Shown: piece by piece, positions 39,101 through 53,900 of the stretch
Numbering within the stretch: the stretch's first letter is position 1
How the letters are laid out: each line of letters begins with the position of its first letter
From: Hyperoplus lanceolatus
Taxonomy: Eukaryota; Chordata; Actinopteri; Uranoscopiformes; Ammodytidae
Length of the DNA: 64,000 nucleotides
Direction: 5' to 3'
Assembly (NCBI GenBank): GCA_026929865.2
Contig: CM049417.1
Location: forward strand, 16,647,501-16,711,500
The notes under the pieces: model-generated
Told to the model about the DNA's origin: nothing
Seen by the model: only the letters and a program-made list of their open reading frames with translations
Databases searched by the model: none
Position numbers and translations under genes: made by a program

Positions 39101-42100
39101 ACATCGCCACCATCTTTATATGTCTCTTCACATTTTTGCCACACACTGCATCTGTTCTCCATTCTTCAGATGAGAAACAAGATGAGAAGTGGATTGTGTT
39201 TGACGGGCCTGTTGATACACTGTGGATAGAGAGTATGAACTCCGTTATGGATGACAACAAGGTGCTCACACTCATCAATGGAGAGAGAATCTCCATGCCT
39301 GAACAGGTGAAAACAGAACTGGAGAACAGACATTTTTCACAAATTGCATTTTTACTTTTCATTGTATGAAAAGCACATGTCAGGACAGTTATTGATAACA
39401 TTAAAGAGGACCTATGATGCTTTTTGACTTTTATGACCTATAAACATTGTTATGATGATGTATAGTCATGCTTAACCATACTAAATTATCAAATAATGAC
39501 TTACATGCATTCGACGTATTCCCTGCTGACCGTCTGGGGTGTCTGTGCAGAGCACTAGACACTATTCTAGCCAGTCGAGAAGTCACGTGGTCAAAGTGGT
39601 TTGACGCTTTGTAATATCGTGACGTCGCATGTAATTTGGTGTCACTACGCGGATGTTTCCATGTATAGCAATGCTGTCACTTCCCTGTTCGCGTCTGCCT
39701 CGCGCCCTTATAGGTCCATGCTCGCGCTTCCCGCCACTGAAAGTGTTCCGGAAGGAAGGTGACCAATCACAACGGAGTGGGGTTTGCAGGAGGGGGGGGG
39801 GGAGCGGAGATGGCCGAAGCACAGGCGGAGGGAGCTGAGATGGCCGAAGCACACACACTCAAGTGTTGACAGGACGTGCTGGATCGCCAAAATAAGAGAA
39901 AGAGCTTCCCGAAAATCTACATAGTTTTTTGTGATGTGATTCGTGTCAGGTTGCTCTATAGCAGTGTAAAACAAGAAATTAAGACCAGAAAAGTAGTATA
40001 ATAGGTCCTCTTTAACGATGGCTCCGTTCTATTCGAGTTTCCTAGACATGACAGCGCAACAATCAGGGAACAAGCTCATGAATACAGTTTACATATTTAA
40101 TTTGATTGTAAATCACAAAAACGTATGCAAAGCAAACACTAAACTTATGATTTCTCTCCAAAAAATCTGACGGATAGATAGATAAATAGCTTTAAACCGA
40201 GCCAGAGCATTCAATTGGCTTGATTTATTTAGCAAAAAAAAATGGAACAAAGTGACAGCCAATAGCTCTTAACAAACTGGCATTAAGCATTCATGTGCAT
40301 TATCTAAAATGAATTGTTTTAATTAAGTTAACTTTGCAGATTCTTTGGATTTTCAGTCAGCATTCTGACTCATCATTAAATTGACCTTTTACAATAGCAG
40401 TCATTTGGTGTAATACAATGCAGGTTATGGTCCCAGATAAATAAACAAACACTTTATCCTACTCCATTTACTTCACACTCGATCTTTATCAACCATGCAC
40501 ATTAAAAGGATCTCAAAAACACAACAGAAAATAAAGTATACATTTGTTTGTCGTAGGTTTCTCTGTTGTTTGAAGTGGAGAACTTGGCAATGGCCTCTCC
40601 CGCTACAGTGTCTCGCTGTGGGATGGTCTACAACGATTACATTGATCTAGGATGGAAGCCTTTTGTTCAGTCCTGGATGGACAAACGACACAAGGTACAA
40701 TGCATGCAATGACTTATAGTCAGCATTTTTTACTCATTTACACATTTATTAGAGTAAAATAATAAAACATTCATGAAATATTTCCATTTTATTCCCTTAT
40801 TTGACCATTTCTATGTATTGATATTGCTTCTGCTTCATTTCTCCACAGGCCGAAGTAGAACATTTAAAGCGTGTGTTTGAGAAATATATAGAGAGCACAC
40901 TGCACTTTAAGAAGAGCAACTGTAGGGAGCTGATTGCCATCACTGAGCTGAATGGATTGATCTCTCTCTGCCGCCTCTATGACTCACTGGCTACGTCCAG
41001 CAATGGGGTATGTGAAGTAGAGTACAATCTGTAACCTGCACATTGGACGTTGTATCTCTCCCATGGACAACCATTTTCCAGCACACCTTACATTTGTGTC
41101 CTTAATCGTATTTGGTGTAAATGATTTCAAACTTGTGACAAATTCAACAATAAGTATCCAACTCTCTCCCTTTGTCAAGGTGAATGTTGCGAACACAGAA
41201 ACCTTGGGTAGGATGGTGGAGCTGTGGTTCATCTTCAGCCTCATCTGGTCCGTCTGTGCCTCTGTTGACGAGGATGGACGCAAGAAGATAGACAACTTCC
41301 TACGTGAGCTGGAGGGCAACTTCCCCACAAAGGTTCTATGTAGAGCATCACATTTATTTACACACTTATGACATTCAGAGTCAGTCAAACAGCACTCTCT
41401 CTTCACTAAGTTGCTTGATTGACCAGTTGTAGGTGTATTGCAAGTTGTAACCAGTGGCGAACTTAGCCATTTTGGGGCTCCAGGCGAACAGTCATTTGGG
41501 GGCCCTTGCATCTAATGTACCTTATATTGCGCACACTGAGATACTCAAAACAAGGGATGAACAAAAGTCACTAGCTTTTTTTCATTTTGGATGAGACTAC
41601 TCAGGTATGTGTCAGAGGCTTTCTTAGCTTGGATTGGTCTAAGAGGATCCCACATCACAGGGTCAAACTGAGCCATTAACTGAACCTGACCCATGACATG
41701 TCCATTGCCTAGTCCTAGTTCATTAAGTGTGTCTGAGGGGCCACACAGAGGAAGCTTTCTCTCTGACAGGAAGTTGATGATTGCCACTAACCTGGATAAA
41801 ATTCTAGAGACCAATATGACTTTGCTTTCAATTAAATGTGTTGTTTTATTTTTTTAAATACACAGTGAATTACAAAATAAAATTTGAAATAAAATCTTCA
41901 AATATTAAAAAAAAAAAAAATAGGTTATAACCCTGCCTTCCTTAAGCATGGATAGTAGTGACTAAGTGTGCAGGGGAGAGAGAAATATACACAGATAGAG
42001 GGAGGAAGAGATAGCTTTATTTTGCTTTCTTACTTAAATTGATCATTGGTGGCTTTAGAATGACTCCTGCTGTTGCAAGCCTATCAGCTGTTGTTCTGAA

Positions 42101-44760
42101 CAGCTGTTACACACGGTGGTGAAAACGAAATTGAAACTTAGCTATCGCCTGGCTGGGCTGACTTAAAGTGGAGCACCCAAATATAGCCTAAACTAATAGG
42201 CCTAAATATTGTTACCAAAATACAGGCACACATGTGTTGTATGATTTTTGTCAGTAGCCTACAGTAGACCTAGAGGCTGGCCCCGATCGCCACTAACTGT
42301 TCTGTAATACACGATCGCCGATCACGTGAACACACAGGCGTCTTATTTTTTTAGCATATATGCATCCAATCCGCGATTCACGTGGGTCCCAAACCGTGAG
42401 GGTTGGTCCGAATGGACCACGGATCAACCGTGATCCGTTGCACCATTAGTTATCTCCATCAGTTTGTTGACACACATTCACGTCATTAGCATAGCTGCTG
42501 GCTGAGCCAGAGCCACCAGTTGGATTGACAGTAGGAGCTGGAACGTTATCGGTTAATGATGTAGACAGCTGTTCTTCCGTCTAAGGTCCCGCTGCCACCG
42601 CACTGGGTGCTGTAAAAAAGCTTAATAGCTTCGGCAGCTTTGATATTAAGTCCTGACTTTGGTCCTTCTTCTGTTTGTTTTGTGAGCCGCTCTCGTATGT
42701 TCGCTTCATTTTGGTATAGGTAGGTTAGGTTTATCTCGTCTCTCTCTTCTCCCGCTATTTACTTTTTTGGATTTACGCGTGAACGTGCAGCGTCATGAGC
42801 GTAATGTGTAATGGAATAGTCCATGTAGTGCAGACTGAAGGGGGGTGCACGGTTGGCAGAAAGGCCGTCAAAACGCGAGTAATTAGACATCCCGATGATA
42901 CTATTGTGAAGAGATTTTTTAAAAAACAATAGATATGGGGCAAAATATAAAGAGGGCATTTTGGGGCCCCCAAAGGGGCTTATGGGGCCCAGGGGCTCCA
43001 GGCAATTGCCTGATTTGCCTCAATGGACGGTCCGCCCCTGGTTGGATCGATGTAAACATTTTAAACGCACCAAATAAATAATAATAAGAGATAATGCTGT
43101 ACACCACTATTTTCCATCAGCACATTGTATGGATCTTTTTTATCTTCTTCAGGCAACAAAATCCTCTGAACTTTGTATGTAAACTCTTTCAGGACACTGT
43201 TTACGAGTACTATGTGGACGCTAAGAACAAAACCTGGGCTTCTTTTGAAGAGAAGCTGCCCAAGGGCTGGCGCTACAATGCCAAGTATGTAACCATTATC
43301 CAGTAACTTAAATTGTACTTGAAACTGAATAAATAGATGAAAATAAACTAGTGCTAACATCTGCAGAACATCTATGTCACCACCTCTGCCCTCTCTTGCA
43401 GTGCCCCATTCTATAAGATTATGGTTCCTACAGTGGACACAGTTCGCTACAACTTCCTGGTGAAGGCTCTGGTGATGGGTCAGTACCCAGTGCTTCTCAC
43501 CGGGCCAGTGGGAACAGGTAAAACCTCAGTGGCCGAGAGCATCATGCAGGGCTTGGATAAGAAATGGACTGCCGTTACTGTCAACATGTCTTCACAGGTT
43601 GGTTCCTTTGCATGGTCTGTGTGTATCTTGGTATGCTTTATTGCCACCATCTAGTTTAGTGTCAAACATTATCACCAAAAATAGTTTATTTTCATCTCTT
43701 TTGAAAATAATCTAAATTCTCGTAGAAAGAGTAGACTTAAAACGGTAGACTTGCTGACACTCATCATCAGCCACAAGATCTTTCCCCCTACATTGTCGCA
43801 TAAAGAATACTAATGTACAGATATGCAGGTTTCAAACTAATAAACTGTACTTTCTTAACTATGAAACATTTCTGATTAATGAAACAAGGCTTTCTCAATC
43901 TTTTCTGTATCTTTCTCTGTCACTGTCTAGACCACCTCTAACAACATCCAGGCCATCGTGGAGAGCCGCATAGAGAAGAGAACCAAAGGCGTGTTTGTGC
44001 CAGCGGGTGGGAAGCGCTTGCTTTGCTTCATGGATGACCTCAACATGCCAGCCCATGACCTCTTTGGCTCCCAGCCACCACTGGAACTGCTGCGCCTCTG
44101 GATCGACTATGGCTTCTGGTATGACCTCCAGAAACAGACCCTTAAGTTTGTCAAGGTGAGAAAAGAACATATTGATGAGCGCAGCAGCAGCCTGTTTTAG
44201 GTGTTTGTATTATTATAAATTGTTTGCCTCAGTGCCACCTTCATAATAACCTCTTAATTACCATTCTATATCTGTATGTGGGATAAGAACTTTACATTTA
44301 AATTAGGGCTGTAAAAATTAACGCGTTAATTTCGATTAATTAATCACAGAAAAATTAACGCAATTAAAAAAATTAACACAGATTAATCGCACTTCTATAG
44401 TGCCCTTTGACCCGGTGCAAAAGGGGTGAGACGATAGCGCAGCTGCACCTGTAGTTTGTGGACACGGCCCGCACAGGATTAAAGAGTAAAGAAAGAAGCA
44501 TAGAGAGGGCTCTATGGACGTTTTATGGGAACCTTCGGGCAAATAAGCATGAAGGTAGGAAGTTATCTTATGTTATTCTCTGCAGTGTCTGTGCATTATT
44601 GATTTAGTGGGTGCCTACTTAACGATGAAGGTTCAAAACTGTCAGTATCTCTCAATCCTCCGTCTCACTTTTGTTTGCTAGCTGCCTCGTCTCCCGCATA
44701 AACGGACCCCCCCGCCCCCCTGTCACTCTTTCTAGCATATGCAGCCTGCCTTTTTTCCTC

Positions 44761-44815
<55 letters not shown>

Positions 44816-45033
44816 GTGTGTGTGTTTGTCAATATTTTTGGCTATGAGTAGGACGATGGTGAATGAATCGGCATACGCTATGCGCACCTGTGGCAGTGCT
44901 GCGCTGTCTGTTGTGGGAGATAGACAGTCTTCATTTAGCCTGCTTGTTTTTTTGTGGTTTTAAGTCAAAAATTTGTCAAAGTTCCTAATTTTTTTTTCAT
45001 GTAGAAATCTGGCTGAGGGGAGGAGACATAAGT

Positions 45034-45068
<35 letters not shown>

Positions 45069-48000
45069 AGAGGGAAACAAACTGTAAACAGGCATAAAAG
45101 TGTCATATAAGTATGCAATTAATTTAGATTAATTAATCACAGAGCCTATAATGAATTAGATACATTTTTTTAATCGCTTGACAGCCCTAATTTAAATCTG
45201 TCTTATTTCATAGGTTCCTTAGGGGCTATACATCTCCACTGCTTTCTATTGGTTGTCTTCATGTTTGTCTGCTTTTGGTAGGATATGTTCTTGATGGCGT
45301 CAATGGGGCCCCCAGGAGGAGGTAGGACTCACATTTCTGACCGCTTGCAGAGTCGATTCAACCTCATCAATATGACCTTCCCTAATGTAAGTCCTGCTGA
45401 CTATATCTCCTCCCCTCTCCTTCAGAATAAAGAATAACTTAAAGAAATTAATAGTCTTTTTTTCTAACTAAATTTAATTAATAGACATTATGAAATATGT
45501 AAGAGACAGAATATGTCCTCACTGTATACAGGAGTCCCAGATAAGGCGGATCTACAGTACCATGATCAACCAAAAGCTTCAGGGGTTTAAGGAGGAGGTG
45601 AAGCCCATTGGAGATACTCTGACGCAGGCCACCTTGGAACTGTATTACGCTGTTTCTGCTCGTTTTCTCCCCACTCCAGCCAAGATACATTACCTCTTCA
45701 ACCTCAGGGATATCTCAAAGGTACACAATTAAACTTGAAGAGGGGTAAGATCACTATGCGTATACCCACAGCGCAGACATACATACAGTACCTAAAATGT
45801 GTTTCCACAAAAATACAACTGGAGCTTGTTTCATAAAGGGAATTCAACATTACCCCTTCTAGGTGTTTCAAGGTCTGCTAAGAGGTCACGCAGACTTTCA
45901 TGATACTAAAAACAACATTACAAGACTGTGGATACATGAATGCTTCAGGTAACCATGAATTAATTTTTCTACCAAACCTTTACCTTTTTATATAGCATAT
46001 TCACCATAGTTCTAGCCTCATGCCATACTGCATCATTATACCATAACTGAAGCGTAGAATACATTCAGATGTAAATTGTTTTATACTTTATTTTAGATAA
46101 GTCATAACATACAGATGATTTTGTTGTGTACAGAATATACTGAATTATATTTGTTGTCTATATTTTGTTGTGGATTTCAGAGTGTTTTCAGACCGGCTTG
46201 TCGATCACAGTGACATGGATTCTTTTGTTGCTTTGCTGGGGGAGATCCTGGGCTCACTCTTTGACCTCACGTTTCACAGCATCTGCCCCAACAAACAGCC
46301 ACCAATATTTGGTACAATTATGACTGTACATGCACATTATGATGATGGATTAGAAGATGGACTGTGGTTCGAAAATCATATGAAGAATCGATCACATGTA
46401 TTGTCTCAGCTGACAGATTGATAATTACAGCAGTAAAAGTGAATGTGTTTTTATGTTTATTTATCTGTGTGTGAATCAGGGGATTTTCTGACTGGGTCTG
46501 GTGTGTATGAAGACCTCGTGGACATCAAGGGTCTTAAGAAGTTCATGGAAAGCCAGCTGGAGGATTACAACCTGACACCTGGCACAGTGCCAATGAGCCT
46601 GGTGCTCTTCAGAGACGCCATAGAACACAGTGCGTCTGAGAAGACAACACACACATCTACACACACATGCTCATACACATTTTTAAGTCGACCATACAAC
46701 GTGTATACAATTCCCCTGAAGCATCAACCCCAGCCATCACATTCTGTCCAGTCAATCCATAAAATTACCGCAATCCTGGAGTGTCTTTGCTGTGTTCACT
46801 GTTTGCCAGTTTCATGATTCAGACCCAGTTTGATGCTTCTTTATAAAACACAGCGTGAGGGCTCAGCTAAAAGCTTCACTGTGGTTGAAAGAGAGAAAAC
46901 CTCTCAGCAGCAGACTCCACTCTCTACATACTGCTGTCTATGAGTCACTTTACCACACGCCACTTCCAATCAATAGCAGTATATTACTATGGAAACAACA
47001 TGAATCAACACTTGCTTGTATATATTGTTTTTGTACATGCCTAGTTTTCCAGGCACATGCAACTATGTCAATATAAGAGCAGATTGCATAGCTTTAAAAG
47101 GTAGTGCCAAATACAAAACTGTATGGCTGTAGGTTTTGTCACATGCAAAATAATAATGTTCCAGTAATAACAAATGATATGAGGACAAAGTATAGGAGGA
47201 TTTCAGATGGAAGTCATGGTCTTTGTACTGTTTTTGTGTTCCCTCCACAGTTACCCGTGTAGTGCGTGTGATCAGTCAGCTCAGAGGCAACATGCTGCTG
47301 GTTGGTGTTGGGGGCTCTGGTAGACAGAGCCTGTCTAAGATGGCCTCCTCCATCTGTGAGTACCAGGTATTTGAGGTGGAAGTCACCAAGCAGTACCGCA
47401 AACAGGAGTTTAGAGAAGGTAAGATCAAATACCTTACAATTACCTGGAGGATGACATTCAATTACACATGACATTTTGAAAGTAGCACTATGGTTGGGAA
47501 ATTAAAACTTGGAAAACTTGAACCAAAGACAAATAAAACAAGATGAGAACAACCATGGACTATATATTCAGTTGTATTCAGTTAAAAGTCCTTGCTTTCA
47601 GACATCAAGAAGCTGTACCGTCAGACTGGTGTGGACAACAAGCCCACAGTCTTCCTGTTCAATGACACCCAGATAGTAGATGAATCCTTCCTGGAGGACG
47701 TCAATAACATCCTGAGCTCTGGAGAGGTGCCGAACCTCTTTAAGCCGGATGAGTTTGTTGAGGTCTGTATTCTTCATATTTTCTTGGCTTTATCTCAATA
47801 TAATAATCTAACTCAAGCATTTTTTTCCATTTATTTTTTTCATTTGCACACTTGCATATTTATTGTATGACAGATACAAACAGGTGGAACTCAATTAGGG
47901 TGAAGATTACTGATACATGACTGATGATGTGTCCAGATGCACAGGATGTATTTTACAATGTTCTAAAATGTCACTGCATTTTACAAATGATCCTCGCTAT

Positions 48001-50877
48001 GTTGTGTAATGATTTTACTACAAAGTGTATGTATTCAATGCACATATACTGTGAGTTTGTGTGCATTCATAGATCATTCAAATTTATATTAAAAACTAAG
48101 TTGATTAAAACCTAAATCCAATTCTCATAACATCAACCTTGTGTTGTTTTGCCTCTAGGTATGCAATGCTCTGTCCGATTGTGCCAGGAAAGACAATGTG
48201 TTGGAGACTCCAGACTCCCTGTTCAGCTATCTGATAGAGCGAGTCAGGAACAACCTGCATATCATTATCTGTATGAGCCCAGTGGGAGAGCCCTTCAGGT
48301 ATACTTGAATATTGTTTTCAACAGCACACTGTGTCTTAATATATATCCAGGTTAACCTCACACATTTCTTTTGACTAAACCCCTCTTACAGCTCAAGCAT
48401 TGATGGCCTAGTTGTAATTCGTGGCACAGGGTAGTGGTCCCACATAATGCTGCTAATTGGGCTGGTAGGCACCATTACCCGGAGCTAATCACCATTCTCC
48501 GGGTGACAAAATATCTTGGCCTTCTGACCACTAGCTGCTTTTTATGACATTGCCAGAGTTCAGGGAGCCCTGCTGCCCCCATTAACCACCTTAAATCACT
48601 GCCTCAATGTAGACCTGGAGTGTACTTTGCTTTGACAATAAACTGTAACTTGTCCCTAAGAATATCTCTCTTACTTTTTTTGTGTCACACTGCCTTTAAC
48701 TAGCCACATTTGTTACACATCTATTGAAAAGAAAAGAAAGCCTTTGCAGCATAAAAAACTTTAGTTCGCCAACAGGACCCGCATCCTCCAGTACCCAGCA
48801 CTTGTCAACTGCACCTCCATTGACTGGTTCTGTGAATGGCCCAAAGATGCTCTGCTAGAGGTAGCTGAGAGGTACTTGGATGGACTTGACCTGGGCTCCT
48901 TGGAGGGGGTGAGGCATGCACACACACTCACATACATACACATTTTGATGGTGGCAGTTGATTTCACTCAGTTAAATGGGTGCATGCCTGCGGTATCTGC
49001 TCCTTCAACAGCTGAATCTTCAACCTCATGTAACTATGGTCTCATAGCATTGAAATCCAGACCTGCCGCTGGCCAATTTATATGTGCTCTCAACGTGTTT
49101 GTCTGGGCATGCTCCATTGAAGCTCATTAAATATGTCAGAAAATTCTGAGCTATGTTTCAATTGGTTCTATCTGATATTGGCGGGCCAGAGCCCTATGTA
49201 TGGTGCTCTGGCAAGGCAAGGCAAGGCAAGGCAAGTTTATTTATATAGCACAATTCAAACACAAGGCCACTCAAAGTGCTTTACAGGGGCAAGATTAAAA
49301 TACATAAAACACATTAGAAGACATTTAAAAGCGAATGAAAATAAGTAAAACATTTACATAAAATAAAAAGTACAGGTTAAAATGGAAACAGAAAAGTCTT
49401 CAGACTCAATTTAAAAGAACTGAGGGTTGCAGCAGACCTCAAGTTTTCTGGGAGTTTGTTCCAGATATTTGGTGCATAAAAACTAAAAGCTGCTTCTCCT
49501 CGTTTAGTCCTAACTCTTGGGACTGTAAGTAAACCTGTCCCAGACGACCTAAGGGCTCTGGACGGTTCATAACGTATCAGCAGATCAGTAATGTATTTTG
49601 GCGCTAAACCATTTAGTGCTTTATAAACCAACATCAGTATTTTGAAATCAATTCTTTGAGTGACAGGAAGCCAGTGTAAAGACCTCAGAACTGGGGTAAT
49701 GTGATCCACTTTTTTGGTCCTAGTGAGGACTCGAGCAGCAGCGTTCTGAATTAGCTGAAGCTGTCTGATAGATTTTTTTGGAAGGCCTGCAAGGACACTG
49801 TTACAGTAGTCAAGTCTACTAAAGATAAATGCATGGACAAGTTTTTCTAAATCTTGCTGAGACATAAGTCCTTTAATTCTTGATATGTTTTTAAGGTGGT
49901 AGTATGCTGACTTATTAATTGATTTAATGTGTTTCTTGAAATTCAAGTCGGAGTCTATGACAACACCAAGATTTCTGGCTTGGTGTGTGGTTTCTAGCAT
50001 AACAGATGTAAGCTGTGCGCTGACTTTTAATTGTTCATCTTTGGCACCAAATACAATTACTTCAGTTTTGTCGCTGTTCAATTGAAGGAAATTTTGGCAC
50101 ATCCAATCATTGATTTGTTCAATGCACTTACTCAGTGCCTGTATCCGACTGTAGTCTCCTGGTGATATGGTTATGTAAATTTGTGTATCGTCTGCATAAT
50201 TATGGTAGCATAATTTGTTCTTATTCATAATCTGAGCTAGTGGGAGCATGTAGATGTTAAACAGAAGAGGCCCAATAATGGAACCTTGGGGGACCCCGCA
50301 TTCAATATGTGTCCACTCAGATGTGAAATTGCCTATTGACACATAGTAGTCTCTGTCCTTTAAGTAGGATTCAAACCAGTTTAGTACAGTTCCAGAGAGT
50401 CCAACCAAGTTTGCATTTCCAATTGCATTTAAAGTATTACTTCAAATCCAGTTATCACTCACACTGGCTTTTCCTATTGATTTAACTTCATAGCATCCAA
50501 GTGTCATTTCATTTGTGAACTGCTGTGGCGCCTTGATCAATCCCTGTGTGTAAAATGAATACATAGTAACTAATTTGGCTCCTGAAGTTGCATTCCTTTT
50601 TTTCAGGTCCAAACCAAGGTTGCCAGTATCTTTGTGACCACACACCAGTCCGTAGCACACATCTCCCAAAGGATGAAGTTAGAGCTGAAAAGACATAATT
50701 ACGTGACCCCCACCAACTACTTGGAGCTGGTGTCTGGATATAAGAAGTAGGCCCCTTCAAAACTTTCTCTTTCACTTATTCCTGTTACTCTTTTCACACA
50801 CACATAAAATGCTTCATGTGTGTCTTGGTAGCCACATAAATGATTCGGAAACCCTCACCAAGCTCTGTCTTGCTATG

Positions 50878-50934
<57 letters not shown>

Positions 50935-53900
50935 CGCGCGTTTGTGTGTGTCCATCCAGGCTGCTGGCAGAGAAACGCAGTGAGCTTGGGGAGCAGGTGA
51001 ACAAGCTGCGTAACGGCCTTTTCAAGATCAGTGACACACGAGTGAAAGTGGAGGCCATGTCTTTGGAGCTGGAGGACGCCAAGAAGAAGGTGGCTGAGTT
51101 TCAGAAACAGTGCGACGATTACCTGGGTGTCATTGTGCAGCAGAAGATCGAGGCTGACAAGCAGCAGAAAGTGAGCACCACAAACATGTTTACATGACTA
51201 TAAATATTTTACTTAATAGATTAAAGCTGCAGTTGAGAGTTTTTTTTACTGTAATATTTGGCAAAACTGTCATAATAGCCATTCAGCTATATGTAGTTGA
51301 AGTGGTCTGAAAATATTTTTTTATCACTTTGCTCCCCCCTGCCTCTGTGTGCTGCCCCCCAAAATTGCCACCGCTCATGTTAATTTTGACCAATCAGAGC
51401 GAGGTCAGATTCTCCGTTCTTATTGGCTGTGGGACCTTGGCAACGACGTTGATGCGTCAGTTGCGTGAGCGTTCACGACCCTAGCAGTCTGACACTAGCC
51501 TACTGTTTGGTACTAGGCTACTACGGCGGACAGCGAGTAGCAATGTCTTCACAAACGAACCCTCAATTTACCATTCCCAGGATACCAACAACTAACACCG
51601 CTAAGACAGCAAAAAAACGAGGAAAGACGAATGTTGAAAAGTTAACTGCTGAAAGGGAGACGGAGAGAGCTCGAAAAAAAGTACACCGGCCATGTCTTCT
51701 TGCCCTATCACATCAAGACATCTCCGACCGCGACCTCGTCCCCTTCCTCTGCCCCTAGGCTGCCTGCCGCTAGCAGCAGGACGTCCGCTGGCCCTATATA
51801 GCCCTCGTCCTGTGCTCAGTGTTGCCAACTCAAAGCGATTTTGTCGCTATATTTAGTGACTTTTCAGCCCCCCTGGCGACTTTTTTTTTCAAAACAGCGA
51901 CAAGCGACAAATCTAGCTTTTTTTCTGGTGTTATTGGTGACTTTTTTCGCCAAAGCAAGTATCACCTCTTCTCAACGAGCAACGGGAGCACTGACACACA
52001 GCCCGCTCCTCGCGTAGCAGCCCCAAGCAGCCCCGAGCAGCTGCGGTCAGAGCAGGAGCATATAGTAGGAGATACACACACACCTCTCCGCTCTGTTACA
52101 ATTAGTTTGCTATCTTGCCTGGCTGTTACAGCTACTTTTGTTAGGCCTACCAGCACACTTACAATGATTTTAAGCTAACATACATGGTATGTCTGTGATT
52201 AAAATGTATGCTCAATATGTACGTATGTAGTTATCATTACTAATGTTTAATCACCTCGGAATCGGACATGGTGTTTGTCTCCTGTCAATGTAACTCAATT
52301 CACATGAACGTGCATAGCTGTCGTTCGGAGGGAGGAGCTACAGCAGGTAGAGCGTTGCGAAAACAGCTGTTGGGATCCCAACGGCTGAAACTCTCAACTG
52401 CAGCTTTAAAGTAAGAGTTTGATTAAGACATGTACATGATTCATATCCACCTGATAACAAGTCGTCCTATTGAGTTTGATTCTTTCTGGGGCTTTCTATG
52501 TTTTGAAGGATGTTTGGCATTTGGCTAGACTAGAAAAGAGGCATATTATAGTCAATCACACATTGGTGTATGTTTGTGTGTTTTTGTGTTAAGGCTGTGA
52601 GTGCTAACAGTGAGAAAATTGGGGCAGAAGAGTTCCAATGTAAAGCCTTGGCTGATAATGCACAGAGAGATCTGGACGAAGCCCTGCCTGCCCTTGAAGA
52701 GGCCATGAAGGTAAGATATGTTTCCTGTTGACTGTTTTAATCATGCCAGTCCCTCCATGTGTTGATCATTTTGACTTTGATGTAGATGCTGATATATGTG
52801 AAGACTATACCTCTCCTATGCACTGTTGTAAGGATCTAGTCATTTGAGTGTGTGGTTTCTATACGTCTAAATTTTGTAAAAATCCATTTTCTATCCCTTC
52901 ATCTGTTTGCACATAGGCTCTGGAGTCTTTGAATAAGAAGGACATGACGGAGATCAAGTCATATGGCCGTCCCCCAACACTGGTGGAGACAGTGATGACG
53001 GCCGTTATGACCCTTCTGGGCAAAGAGCCTACTTGGGCAGAGGCCAAGCGACAGCTGGGTGAGAGACAGCAACGGTGCATGATTTAAGGATGGATGAAGG
53101 GAGAGTTTGGCAGAGAAAACAAATTATTTGAGAAATGCAAATAATGAATAGAGTAAAACAAGACACATACAGAATTTTGCAGTAAAGAAAGGAAAGATGT
53201 AACTGGAAAGAAGGGGTTTGCATATATTATGTTAAGAGTCCCTTAATTCACCCTTTCTTTGTGATGACTATAAAATATGTGTCCATCTATTATATGTAGC
53301 TATGCTGATTTTTGTCATTTTGACAATTGATTGTATCACTAAACATGTTATACCTTTTGGCATTGCTTAGCACTCATATCATGATGTGAAGGGTTTTCTA
53401 GACTCTAATTCTCAGGCACTACATCTGTCTAAGGTCAATAGTAGTGCGAGGGGAACTGGATATTCTAAATGGGAAAAATGTATTCCTACTGCTGTTCACC
53501 CATCTTTAAAAATTAAGATTCTTAGGAAAATATCCAAACAGAGTAACATATAAAAGGCACAAAATGTTTTGTCTTTCATGTTTGTTTTTTAACCTATGTG
53601 ATCCTGAAATGTTTTACTGCAGGTGATGGCAACTTCATCAATACATTAGTTTTCTTTGACAAAGACAACATATCAGACCGTGTCTTGAAGAAGATCGGCC
53701 AGTACTGCAGACAGGTCGACTTCCAGCCAGACATTATTGGCAAAGTATCATTGGCTGCCAAGTCCCTCTGCATGTGGGTCAGAGCCATGGAGGTAAGAGG
53801 TTGTCTGTCGGCTACTGCTCACAAACTCTCACACATGCTTACAGATGGACTGTCACTATAAACCCACAAGGGCACATGGTAGTTTTGTAATTATTTACTG

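Larger units (their letters stand above)
44304..45189. mobile_element. hAT MITE in intron 46
   Basis: 886 bp, termini TAGGGCTGT and ACAGCCCTA with subterminal ttaacgcgttaat, perfect 8-bp duplication atttaaat (44296-44303, 45190-45197). Contains a GT microsatellite (44763-44826) and a GA microsatellite (45041-45064). Confidence 0.93.

Noticed and set aside
48380-48650. Possible SINE in intron 54
   Set aside because: Has a richer composition and a tail-like aataaactgtaac, but no promoter boxes, target duplication or recognisable ends.
48746-48775. Earlier acceptor ttag at about 48763 for exon 55
   Set aside because: It would add bases that break the frame with exon 54; the aacag at 48775 restores the known protein block.
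49377-50408. 343-codon minus-strand frame as a host gene
   Set aside because: Reverse transcriptase motifs, a 3' UTR and a CCTTG tail show it is a truncated LINE.
51543-51758. Possible small host gene starting MSSQTNPQF
   Set aside because: Lies wholly within a TTAA-flanked transposon and ends in unrelated repeat sequence.
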